Below, piece by piece: positions 36,497-43,801 of a DNA stretch of 64,000 nt; position 1 is the stretch's first letter; the number at the start of each line of letters is the position of its first letter. The DNA comes from Bacteroidales bacterium. Lineage in GTDB: Bacteria > Bacteroidota > Bacteroidia > Bacteroidales > UBA1402. The DNA lies in the NCBI GenBank assembly GCA_017380635.1, contig JAFODP010000009.1:1-64000 (forward strand). The letters run 5' to 3'. A model generated the notes under the pieces. That model ran no database searches and was not told where the DNA came from. It saw only the letters and a program-made list of their open reading frames with translations. The position numbers were made by a program, and so were the translations under genes.

Positions 36497-36898
36497 TCAC
36501 AAAGATAATGCCGTCAGTTCCTGACCAAGTTTATGCAAAGCTGCTTCAATTTTTCGCACCTGCTTTTCTCTGGGCTTCACACCATTGGTATAGCTCCAAA
36601 TCTGCTTGGCATGAATCCCGGTCATCCGACTAAGAGCCGCAGGCGTAATGATGCCTGCGTAGTATTCCAACAACGACTGGGTGTCGAATTTATACACAAT
36701 TTCATACTCGCCATCAAGCCAGGCAGGATACTCGCCACCATCCTCTTTGCATACTTCCACCAACAAGCGCATACCTTCGAGCATTTCTTCCTTAGCAGAC
36801 TGCGCTGTATCTCCCATTCCGAAAAAAGGTTCATCCACGCAGTATGCGGTATATCCACCATCGGGATTACGTTCAATAATAGCTTCTATCTTTTTCAT
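36497..36898 (-). CDS. Orphan HicB-family antitoxin/regulator
   Basis: A 133-residue protein from the ATG at 36896-36898, the HicB start (MKKIEAIIERNPDGGYTAYC). Residues 1-65 form the partial RNase-H-like HicB fold (FFGMGDTAQSAKEEMLEGMRLLVEV). Residues 75-133 are an XRE-like DNA-binding domain (ALSRMTGIHAKQIWSYTNGVKPREKQVRKIEAALHKLG). The architecture matches the HicB at 42568, but the two are clearly diverged. No hicA-like ORF is seen beside it on either strand, so it is an orphan. A palindrome overlapping its own promoter suggests autoregulation. It is 330 bp from the CRISPR array. Confidence 0.85.
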   Translation of the reverse strand: MKKIEAIIERNPDGGYTAYCVDEPFFGMGDTAQSAKEEMLEGMRLLVEVCKEDGGEYPAWLDGEYEIVYKFDTQSLLEYYAGIITPAALSRMTGIHAKQIWSYTNGVKPREKQVRKIEAALHKLGQELTALSL

Positions 36899-36924
36899 CG
36901 TTTCGTTGCAATAATTCGACGTGA

Positions 36925-36955
36925 CAAAAGTAGAAATTTTTCTATTCTTCACAAA
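36925..36955 (-). promoter_or_regulatory. Orphan hicB promoter with overlapping palindrome and CRISPR-repeat-like stretch
   Basis: On the minus strand TTTG (36952-36955), a 19-bp spacer and TACTTTTG (36925-36932) are a perfect Bacteroidetes promoter. A 14-bp palindrome TAGAAA-TT-TTTCTA (36931-36944, plus strand) lies between the boxes and is a likely HicB operator. The same bases read AAAATTTCTACTTTTGT on the minus strand. This matches the 3' part of the CRISPR repeat (AAAATTTCTACTATTGT) at 16 of 17 positions. Confidence 0.75.
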
Positions 36956-37226
36956 AACATTGTGAATCATATTGTATGATATTCTCAGGTCAAATATACA
37001 AGACCAACTCATTCTTTACCAAACACTTTCACGCCAAGTTTTACACTATAAAGACCATTCTGTCGTAAAAAGAAAGAATATAAAAATCGCATGCCAAACT
37101 ACTGACACGCGACACAAAGAATGAATGTAAGAACGGGCAACTCCTCATACAGCCTACCAACAAGGAAGAGGACGGATCCCTTTCCGTCCGTACATCCAAT
37201 CTGTCTTTTCTAACTTCTTGGCAAAT
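36956..37226. other. Gene-free stretch between hicB and the CRISPR array
   Basis: Apart from the hairpin at 37170-37189 I see no gene here. Short ORFs lack recognisable content, and no hicA-like sequence is present on either strand. Confidence 0.6.
37170..37189 (-). terminator. Candidate terminator of the pre-crRNA
   Basis: A perfect 7-bp stem (GGACGGA / TCCGTCC) with a six-base loop lies about 37 nt past the last repeat in the direction of array transcription. It is followed on the minus strand by a pyrimidine-rich TCTTCCTTGTT. Confidence 0.5.
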
Positions 37227-37717
37227 ATCCACCATAGTAGAAATTTTAAAATAGTACTAGATAGAATCCTTGTCAAATAAGTGCTAATTGAATCTACAAT
37301 AGTAGAAATTTTAAAATAGTACTAGATCTCATAACAAATGAACGAAAACATTATTATCTACAATAGTAGAAATTTTAAATAGTACTAGATATCGAGGAGC
37401 CGACGCCGCTGTCATGGTGGATCTACAATAGTAGAAATTTTAAAACAGTACTAGATAGGCAACAACAGCTATCTGAGATTGAGGAATCTACAATAGTAGA
37501 AATTTTAAAATAGTACTAGATCCACTTCGCCATTGCGGTATAACTCTTGTGATCTACAATAGTAGAAATTTTAAAATAGTACTAGATTGATTATGGAACT
37601 AAGACAAGTTAAGAAATCTACAATAGTAGAAATTTTAAAACAGTACTAGATAAGGAATATGCCGCAAGTGGCCGATGTTCTATCTACAACCTCCGAAATT
37701 TTAAAACAGTACTAGAT
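37227..37717 (-). CRISPR. Type V-A CRISPR array, 8 repeats and 7 spacers
   Basis: Repeats start at 37227, 37292, 37356, 37421, 37486, 37552, 37616 and 37682. They are 36 nt, except the third by coordinate, which is 35 nt (one A lost in the central A-run). Spacers are 28-30 nt. On the minus strand each normal repeat ends in AATTTCTACTATTGTAGAT, the Cas12a handle that forms the UCUAC/GUAGA pseudoknot stem, so the array is read on the minus strand like cas12a. Four repeats have T and three have C at one position in the upstream half (a fourth variant is the shortened one). The last repeat (37227) has two changes in the 3' half that keep the stem by a G-U pair. The first (37682) has GGAGG in place of TACTA, which breaks it. 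Confidence 0.97.
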
Positions 37718-37905
37718 ACTCTATTTTCACTAGTACGGGTGCAAATATCTGATTTTCTTATGAATTATAAAAGGGTTTCATGTGCAAATCTACATCCTTA
37801 TTTTACCCACCCCATATACAAAACAAACAAAATTTACAGCCAACACCCTGACATTAAGAGTGCTACAAACAAGCCCGTCTTTTTATACAAACGAAGGCTT
37901 GCTTC
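37718..37905 (-). promoter_or_regulatory. CRISPR leader with possible promoter
   Basis: This A+T-rich stretch between the cas2 relic and the first repeat is the probable leader. On the minus strand it has TAGATTTG (37785-37792), a TAnnTTTG match without a clear -33 box. GTGCAAAT occurs twice (37739-37746, 37782-37789). CTAGTAC (37730-37736) can pair with GTACTAG inside the first repeat (37709-37715). A hairpin at 37870-37901 (CAAGCC/GGCTTG) could end the cas transcript. Confidence 0.55.
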
Positions 37906-38115
37906 TTAAAAAAATACAATATCCGTATCACGATGGATTGCATTTCCGTATTTTATCATCGAAGATGGATTCACGTCAAATATTATCACGCTATCGCTCC
38001 CGGAAAACCGAGTAGCAAACTTTTCAATCTTTAATTTCAAATTATCAATAATGCGATTTGTATTATTGAGTTCATATACCGAGAACTGAAGTCTTATCGC
38101 ACCATTTTTAATCAT
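37906..38115 (-). pseudogene. cas2: Truncated cas2 relic
   Basis: A 69-codon ORF that resembles the C-terminal two thirds of Cas2. NGAIRLQFSVYELNNTNRI is the strand-helix part usually seen as RIQ-SVFE, and SGSDSVIIFDV is the later strand. The first ~20-25 residues, including the beta-1 strand with the conserved Asp, are missing, and an in-frame stop lies ten codons upstream of the ATG. Cas2 is normally 85-100 residues. It begins 24 bp after the cas12a stop, where cas4-cas1-cas2 would be expected in a complete type V-A locus. It probably marks a deletion that removed cas4, cas1 and the start of cas2. Confidence 0.78.
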
Positions 38116-38139
38116 AACTATTGTTTTATTTGTTAGTAT

Positions 38140-41100
38140 TTATTCACTCAAATATGGCTTGTTCTGTGCGAAGTGCAACCATTCTTTGTTAGAGATTTTA
38201 AGATCTATCTTCTTCAAATCGTCAGACCGTTTAATCTTATCTATAATCATAAGCCCCTTCCGTGCAATGTTGTACGCTCCGTTTGCATCAGCATTCTTAG
38301 GCAAAGAATCATCGCAAGTGTCACTATTGTAGAAGTTTCCGTTAGCATCTGCTACTGGCGATTGCATATAGTCAACATTGGTTCCCGTTTCGCTATTTCG
38401 CATTTGGAGTGTCAGTTTAAACAAATGCAACAAACCCTTGAAGAATTCGGCAGTATCTTGCTGCACGATAACCTCTTTCAAATTTGACTGAATATCAATA
38501 TGATACTTGCCAAAGAACTCTTTAAATTTGTTTGTTAATTCAATTTCTTTGCTCACCCAATTTGAATTTTGAGTTTCATCACGGAATGTTTCTATACGTT
38601 TTCCATAGGTACAAAGTGTCCAATTTGTTCGTGTATCATCTGCTTTGGTGGTGAAGTTTGTGTAATCAAATGTAAATTCAAACCAGTCTTTTTCGTTATT
38701 GTATCGGATAGAATCAAACTTTCCAAAGAAAGATTTTGACTTTTCACGGGTTTCATAACGGGTATCAAATAGATTTACAAAACCTGTCACCGGATCAATC
38801 TTACTTGTGTTCCAAGCTTGCGTATAAAATAGAAATCCGCTTTGTTTACCCAATTTTTGAAAACTCGTAAACTTGTTGGTTAATTGATAAGCATTGAGGA
38901 TACCGCCCTCTTCTTCAGGACGCTTTTTCTTGTCTGCCAGATAATTCAGTTTATCAATCAACATTTTTTCAAACTTCTGGTATACAGACGATTCCACTTT
39001 TTGTCGGCCTCGCATAAATCCCATATTCAAATCTTCTAATACTACAATGGCATTGTATTTCACCATCAGTTCCGATATCTTATGAATAACCTGACTCAGA
39101 TAACCTTCTTTCAAATCCTTGATATTCTCAATAGTTTGCCAACTTTGTCTAGCCTTCATCCTCTCTTCCTCACGTTTCGATAACAAGTCGTGATAATTTG
39201 TATGATAATCATTACCATTATAGGTGTTGACAATCTCATTCAAAGAGTATTGTTCTTTTATCTGACCCTTCATATCTATTACCGTCAAATAGATCAAATG
39301 ACGCTCACCTCTATCTATACCAATGATATGCAAATCATCACTTTGTTGAATATACTCATTCACTAACAAATTGATGTTATCACTTCCTGTACTCTTGAAG
39401 TTCATCGTAATAGGTACATGGAATTGGAATTTATCTACTGTATAGCGTTTATCTTTCACCAAATCATACTTGAAAGTACTTTGTTTTTTCTTGTTCAAAG
39501 CATTCTTATTATCTATTGGTTGAGTTGCTGGATGCGTTGGGTGCTTGTATTCGATGCTCGACTTACGGAAGAACACCTCAGCTTGGCCATTCAATTTATA
39601 TACAACATCAGCCAAATTCTTTTCATCGAACAACATTTTCCAATAGAGAGTATGTAGATTTGGTGTACCCTTGCTATAGGGCGAAAAGTCTTTATTGTAT
39701 ATTTGGAAAAGATAGATTTTCCCTTCTTCAACAAGAGAGTTGATATAGTCAACAGAAACATTACGGAATGTTATTTTATAACCTTGCTGTTCTACTTCTC
39801 GATAAAAACCACTTAAATCTTCATAGGTATTTGTATCAGAGAATTGGAAGCCAAATTTATTCCAATCTTCATGTTTATTGATTGAGGCTTTGAAGAAATC
39901 TATCAACGCATGACAATCGTTTAGTTTAAATGTTGCACCTTTTTTATGAGTTTCGTTTTTATAATTCTCTAACAATTGTTTGCTCGGAGCAAATTCTTCA
40001 ATTCTTGATTTTGAGAAAAATACCTTTGGCAGCATTTTATTGGCTCCTGGAAGCAATTTATATTCCATCTTTTCAAAACACTCACCGCTTTCTGAAATGT
40101 TGTTCACATCAAATACGCGGTTGTATTTTTTATTCATAATTGCCAAGTAGTACAAGCCATCTTTACGAAGAATAACAGAAGTATTGTCGTGCTCCTTATT
40201 CAAATCCCAACCATTCATCAATGTTGAATTCTCAAAATTTAGCTTTATTTTTTCTGTCGAATATGGCTTGCGTGTCATGTAGTTGCGCACCATATTGTAA
40301 AGAGGTGTAATCTTATCTAAATCCTCCCACAAAGCAGCAAATTCGCCATAGAATTTTTCATCCTTTTCGGGTTCTGTGCCATCACCCAACAATGGTTTAA
40401 CAAAATATTGAAGCGCTTTAATTGCATCTAAAAGTTTCTTTATTTTTTCAACATTTACCTTATCTTGCGCCAGGTTCTTTCCATGGTATGGCGTATTCAA
40501 CAAATCCTTCACTTCTTTATAGGCATTCTCTATTTGTGCAAACAAATTTTCCTTTTGAGTAGCTTCATTTTCTACAGCTCCTAATGTTGAAAAATAACCT
40601 TGTAAAGTGTTCTGCTCTTCAGCATTTTGCTTGCACACACTCTCATTGATATGCGCTATAGAGATGCTTCCTTGCGACTTAATAATCTTATTTAAGCGTT
40701 CTTCGTAAGCCTCATCCGACTCTTTTTTCGATTTCTTCGATTTATCACCTTTCAATTCTTCCAACAAGGCTTTGGAAATAACACCCCAATGTCCAAATAC
40801 TTTTTGTGAAATATCTGTCATCTGCAAATCGTTGCGGATGTATATCTTATTGAGGTCATAATCAGCCAATGTGCACAAAAGTTCTTTCAATGAATGTTCT
40901 CCTTCTGAACTTTTATTAAGTACATGTTCATTCAATTCTTGGTAAGCTATTTCTATCGCTTCCAATAATTTTTCATCCGATTCAAATTGCTCAGGCAACC
41001 ATGAAATTGCATTTCGGTCGCTCAAGATCTGCTTATATAATGATTTAAGTTTGGGCAAACGGGCCGATTTATCCTTTTGTTGCTGATTATAAAGGTTTAT

Positions 41101-41928
41101 ATATTCATTCAAGCCTTTAATTTTCTTTCTATTTGTGTTTTCTAGTGTTTTTCCGCCAATAATTGCATTATATACATCTATTTGTGTTTGAGTAAGTACT
41201 TTATTGAAATAGCTCAATGAGAACATTTCTGCAATGTTTTCTACATTCAAATACTCTTGGAAATCAACATATACTTCTCCTAACTTTTCAGCTACAGGCG
41301 AAGCTGCTATCTTATCAAAAATTAAAATGTTATCAATAAACTTTGGCAGGTTTTCATGAATCAAGCGATAAGCAATAGCTGTCGATTGCGCCTCTGAAGA
41401 ATACATATTCTTGCGGTTTTCGTAGAAACCCGTAAAATAGGTAGTAAAATTTTGAAATTCTTCAATAGAGCGAATTTCTTGTTCCCGTTTATCTTTATCA
41501 TAATCATTTAAAGTTGATACAAACCTTTTCAAATCTTCCTTTATAAGTTTCTCACTAAAGATACGTTTTAAAGATTCACTTTTATTAAAAGCATTTGCTA
41601 TTTGTTTTCTCAATTCATCTTGAATCTTTTCATACAATTTTCGTTGATTTTCATCTTTCGATTTGCACATATAGCAAGAATAGAACTCTTCCAACGAGTT
41701 CTTTTTTCCCTCATCACTATATACTAAGTTGAATTCATCAAGCACTCTTTCAATGAAAGCCTTATGATATTCATCAATAATAGTTTTAACTTTTTGATAG
41801 CTTTCCGCCCTATGTTCATCTTGCTCCAACAATCCACTAGATTGTATATTATCAAGTGTTTTACCTTGGGGTATTAATTCAAAACGCAAAGTCTTGCTAA
41901 GCGGGTAAAGATTCTTAAATCGTTTCAT
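38140..41928 (-). CDS. cas12a: CRISPR-associated endonuclease Cas12a (Cpf1)
   Basis: A 1262-residue effector nuclease, full length for the family. It processes its own pre-crRNA and cuts target DNA with one RuvC site. The N-terminus NLYPLSKTLRFELIPQGKTL is the Cas12a signature. The WED region keeps the three processing residues (His799 in THPATQPI, Lys808 and Lys825 in YDLVKDKRYT). RuvC residues are Asp872 (IIGIDRGERHLIYL), Glu965 (VVLEDLNMGFMRGR) and Asp1214 (NADANGAYNIARKG), each offset by about 41-45 from the Francisella enzyme. No frameshift or lost motif is visible. The gene is clearly richer in A+T than its neighbours, pointing to transfer. The array follows downstream on the same strand. 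Confidence 0.98.
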   Translation of the reverse strand: MKRFKNLYPLSKTLRFELIPQGKTLDNIQSSGLLEQDEHRAESYQKVKTIIDEYHKAFIERVLDEFNLVYSDEGKKNSLEEFYSCYMCKSKDENQRKLYEKIQDELRKQIANAFNKSESLKRIFSEKLIKEDLKRFVSTLNDYDKDKREQEIRSIEEFQNFTTYFTGFYENRKNMYSSEAQSTAIAYRLIHENLPKFIDNILIFDKIAASPVAEKLGEVYVDFQEYLNVENIAEMFSLSYFNKVLTQTQIDVYNAIIGGKTLENTNRKKIKGLNEYINLYNQQQKDKSARLPKLKSLYKQILSDRNAISWLPEQFESDEKLLEAIEIAYQELNEHVLNKSSEGEHSLKELLCTLADYDLNKIYIRNDLQMTDISQKVFGHWGVISKALLEELKGDKSKKSKKESDEAYEERLNKIIKSQGSISIAHINESVCKQNAEEQNTLQGYFSTLGAVENEATQKENLFAQIENAYKEVKDLLNTPYHGKNLAQDKVNVEKIKKLLDAIKALQYFVKPLLGDGTEPEKDEKFYGEFAALWEDLDKITPLYNMVRNYMTRKPYSTEKIKLNFENSTLMNGWDLNKEHDNTSVILRKDGLYYLAIMNKKYNRVFDVNNISESGECFEKMEYKLLPGANKMLPKVFFSKSRIEEFAPSKQLLENYKNETHKKGATFKLNDCHALIDFFKASINKHEDWNKFGFQFSDTNTYEDLSGFYREVEQQGYKITFRNVSVDYINSLVEEGKIYLFQIYNKDFSPYSKGTPNLHTLYWKMLFDEKNLADVVYKLNGQAEVFFRKSSIEYKHPTHPATQPIDNKNALNKKKQSTFKYDLVKDKRYTVDKFQFHVPITMNFKSTGSDNINLLVNEYIQQSDDLHIIGIDRGERHLIYLTVIDMKGQIKEQYSLNEIVNTYNGNDYHTNYHDLLSKREEERMKARQSWQTIENIKDLKEGYLSQVIHKISELMVKYNAIVVLEDLNMGFMRGRQKVESSVYQKFEKMLIDKLNYLADKKKRPEEEGGILNAYQLTNKFTSFQKLGKQSGFLFYTQAWNTSKIDPVTGFVNLFDTRYETREKSKSFFGKFDSIRYNNEKDWFEFTFDYTNFTTKADDTRTNWTLCTYGKRIETFRDETQNSNWVSKEIELTNKFKEFFGKYHIDIQSNLKEVIVQQDTAEFFKGLLHLFKLTLQMRNSETGTNVDYMQSPVADANGNFYNSDTCDDSLPKNADANGAYNIARKGLMIIDKIKRSDDLKKIDLKISNKEWLHFAQNKPYLSE

Positions 41929-42328
41929 TGAATACTAATTTTATCAGTTATATTCTGTCTCAAAAGTAAAATATATTTCAATTACAATAATTGGAATACA
42001 AAAGATTTTTATAACTACTTATTTTTAAACGCTTTTTTACACACAGGTTCATCACAAAATAGATATAACAGAACAAACTCCTCTTATTTATAAATCTGTA
42101 CAACTCCATACGTTCTAAACAACCAGTGTGGAATCTTACGTTTATGAGATTAAGATAAGTTCTATACTTATGAGGTACAAGCGATGCTTAATATCTTGGT
42201 ATTTTCCTCCCACGACAAAAAATGCCGGAGAGTGCAAAACTTGATTTGAGAGTGTTTGGAAAAGGTTATGGTTGGGATGTAATTTTGAAACAGAATTCTT
42301 GACCGATTTGGGTATTTTTTTGATAGAA
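41929..42328. other. Intergenic region upstream of cas12a and hicAB
   Basis: This divergent control region holds, on the minus strand, TACTTTTG (41961-41968), a likely -7 box 32 bp before the cas12a ATG. Just upstream is the inverted repeat CAATTACAATAATTG (41979-41993), a possible operator. From 42000 to 42328 only short ORFs without recognisable content are present. Confidence 0.55.
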
Positions 42329-42359
42329 TTTGATATTAAAATTAATATCATTACATTTG
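42329..42359 (+). promoter_or_regulatory. hicAB promoter with palindromic operator
   Basis: TTTG (42329-42332), a 19-bp spacer and TACATTTG (42352-42359) form a perfect Bacteroidetes promoter. The spacer is filled by a 20-bp palindrome, TGATATTAA-AA-TTAATATCA (42331-42350), with 9-bp arms. Its position between the -33 and -7 boxes is that of a repressor operator, presumably for HicB. Confidence 0.82.
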
Positions 42360-42371
42360 CACACGGAAGTA

Positions 42372-42560
42372 ATGAAATATAGTGAATTGCACAGATTACT
42401 ATGTAAAAACCATTGTTATGCTACGGGTAAAACCCGTGCAGGACATCCCCTTTGGTATAGCCCCATAACGGGTAAACACTTCACTACCAGTCATCACGAG
42501 AAAATGGAAGTAGCCAAAGGAACTTTGCAGAGCATAAAAAAATTGGCAGGAATTAATTAA
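42372..42560 (+). CDS. hicA: HicA-family toxin (mRNA interferase)
   Basis: A 62-residue protein, typical HicA size, with the dsRNA-binding-like fold that cleaves mRNA. It starts at the ATG at 42372, 13 bp after the -7 box. The pattern KYSELHRLLCKNHCY, AGHPLWYSPITGKHFTTSHHEKMEVAKGTLQSIKKLAGI follows HicA. The likely catalytic His is in GHPLWYSP, and KGTLQSIKKLAG is the conserved C-terminal helix. The antitoxin gene starts 7 bp downstream. Toxin-first order is the usual hicAB arrangement. Confidence 0.88.
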   Translation: MKYSELHRLLCKNHCYATGKTRAGHPLWYSPITGKHFTTSHHEKMEVAKGTLQSIKKLAGIN

Positions 42561-42567
42561 GGGCACA

Positions 42568-42975
42568 ATGAAAAAAGTTAAAGTCTATATCGAGCGAGCC
42601 GACGATGGTTCATTTTCTACGTATATGCCTGACGAGTATGGTTTGGACTACGGACTCAGCGGCGTGGGCTATTCGGCCACAGAGGCCTTGGAAGATTTTC
42701 AAGCCGCCTACGATGGCATGCGCGAATTTTATTCACAGCAAAAGCAGCCTTTCACAGAACTGCAGTTTTGCTTTCATTACGACATTGCCTCGTTCTTGGC
42801 CTATTACAGCAAGCGCCTGAGTTTGGCCGGATTGGAAAGAATCACCGGTGTATCGCAGGCGCAATTGTCGCATTATATGAATGGATATCGTCATCCCTCG
42901 GCCAAGACTATCAGGAAAATAGAATCGGCCCTGCATGCTTTTGCCAAAGACTTGCAGCAAGTGAGATTGATTTAG
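42568..42975 (+). CDS. hicB: HicB-family antitoxin with XRE-like DNA-binding domain
   Basis: A 135-residue antitoxin that neutralises HicA and represses the operon. Residues 1-65 are the HicB fold (VYIERADDGSFSTYMPDEYGLDYGLSGVGYSATEALEDFQAAY). Residues 80-130 hold a helix-turn-helix (LAGLERITGVSQAQLSHYMNGYRHPSAKTIRKIESALH). The C-terminal domain is longer than an Arc-type tail. The palindrome at 42331-42350 is its probable binding site. It ends 12 bp from the convergent acetyltransferase gene. It is a distant paralogue of the orphan HicB at 36497. Confidence 0.88.
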   Translation: MKKVKVYIERADDGSFSTYMPDEYGLDYGLSGVGYSATEALEDFQAAYDGMREFYSQQKQPFTELQFCFHYDIASFLAYYSKRLSLAGLERITGVSQAQLSHYMNGYRHPSAKTIRKIESALHAFAKDLQQVRLI

Positions 42976-42986
42976 TGGCTTGTGGG

Positions 42987-43622
42987 TCAGCCCAAGAGTT
43001 GTTGTCGGAGGTCTTCGACGCGGGAGACACGGTCGAGCCAGCGGGTATCGCTACCCCAAATACCTGAGTACCAAGGCTGTGGATTTTCTTTCACCTGCTT
43101 GGCCGGTGCCCCTGCAAAAGTAACATATCCATCGGGGCAAGATTGTGCGAGCACCGAATTGGCTGCCACATTTACGGCATCGCCCAACACCAGTTGCTTG
43201 CTGATAACCGCGCCGGTAGCCATAAACAAGCCATCACCGATAACAGAGCCATCGTCCACGATGCAGGAGGCCGGAAAGACGATGGCATAGTTACCGATAC
43301 GATTACGTTGACCCACCACTATGGAACCATAATGCAAAAGCGTCAATCCATAGCCGAAACAATCTTTGCCAATGGAAAAACCGCATTTCAGGCCCAATTG
43401 ATAGTATCGCGACTTATGCCAAAAATATCGCCATTTGCCCACTATCCCTGAACGATGATTTTCGTAATAAGAAAACTTACGCATGTGTTCCAGATAATTC
43501 ATCACATGATCGGGATAGAGCATTCGCAACAGACGCTTCGATAAGGGAAGTTTGAAATAGCCCCTGTTCATCATGCGATCGGCCATGATATAAAAGCGAA
43601 GTTCCTTTTTATTGGCAATCAT
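42987..43622 (-). CDS. Hexapeptide-repeat acetyltransferase (serine acetyltransferase-like)
   Basis: A 211-residue protein. Residues 1-85 are basic and helical. Residues 85-175 form a left-handed beta-helix of hexapeptide repeats (GYGLTLLHYGSIVVGQRNRIGNYAIVFPASCIVDDGSVIGDG, NVAANSVLAQSCPDGYVTFAGAPAKQVKE). HYGSIVVG and GAPAKQV are typical of CysE- and surface-sugar-type O-acetyltransferases. The short N-terminus and the absence of a CysE helical domain speak for a capsule or LPS sugar acetyltransferase rather than cysteine synthesis. It lies between hicAB and a lyase remnant and seems to be an isolated gene. Confidence 0.82.
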   Translation of the reverse strand: MIANKKELRFYIMADRMMNRGYFKLPLSKRLLRMLYPDHVMNYLEHMRKFSYYENHRSGIVGKWRYFWHKSRYYQLGLKCGFSIGKDCFGYGLTLLHYGSIVVGQRNRIGNYAIVFPASCIVDDGSVIGDGLFMATGAVISKQLVLGDAVNVAANSVLAQSCPDGYVTFAGAPAKQVKENPQPWYSGIWGSDTRWLDRVSRVEDLRQQLLG

Positions 43623-43629
43623 ATAGGAG

Positions 43630-43801
43630 TCAATTTTTTAGAATTTTCACGCTGTGTATGTTGCCTTCGGTGTCGGTGAGGCGCATTATGTACACTTGGC
43701 CCGATTGCAGTTCGTACACCTGACGACCATCGAGGGCGAAGATTCTCTTCATAACGATTATATCTTGAATATTTTCTGCAAAAAAAGAAAAGCAATGTCA
43801 T
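43630..43801 (-). pseudogene. Orphan sorting-tail fragment of a lyase-like gene
   Basis: On the minus strand an ORF of about 56 codons ends GRQVYELQSGQVYIMRLTDT, then EGNIHSVKILKN. The C-terminus of lyase paralogue B (45641) reads GRQVYELHPQEIYVMRLTDT, then DGNVHSVKIIK. The similarity also holds at DNA level and starts around the IVMKR / VVKRE position. No signal peptide or catalytic part lies upstream, so it is a relic of a third gene or of a duplication, not a gene in its own right. The start used here (ATG at 43799-43801) may have no meaning. Confidence 0.8.

Noticed and set aside
37041..37235. 64-codon minus-strand ORF between hicB and the array, considered as a missing hicA
   Set aside because: It has no HicA motifs (no GTL-x-S-I helix or GxH), and it runs into the last CRISPR repeat. 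Treated as random.
42142..42351. 69-codon minus-strand ORF upstream of hicAB
   Set aside because: Low-complexity Ile/Ser/Leu ends, overlaps the hicAB promoter and operator, and no recognisable domain.
42352..42359. Whether TACATTTG at hicAB is also a CRISPR-repeat-like element
   Set aside because: It shares only short A+T-rich words with the repeat, unlike the 17-nt match at the orphan hicB promoter.
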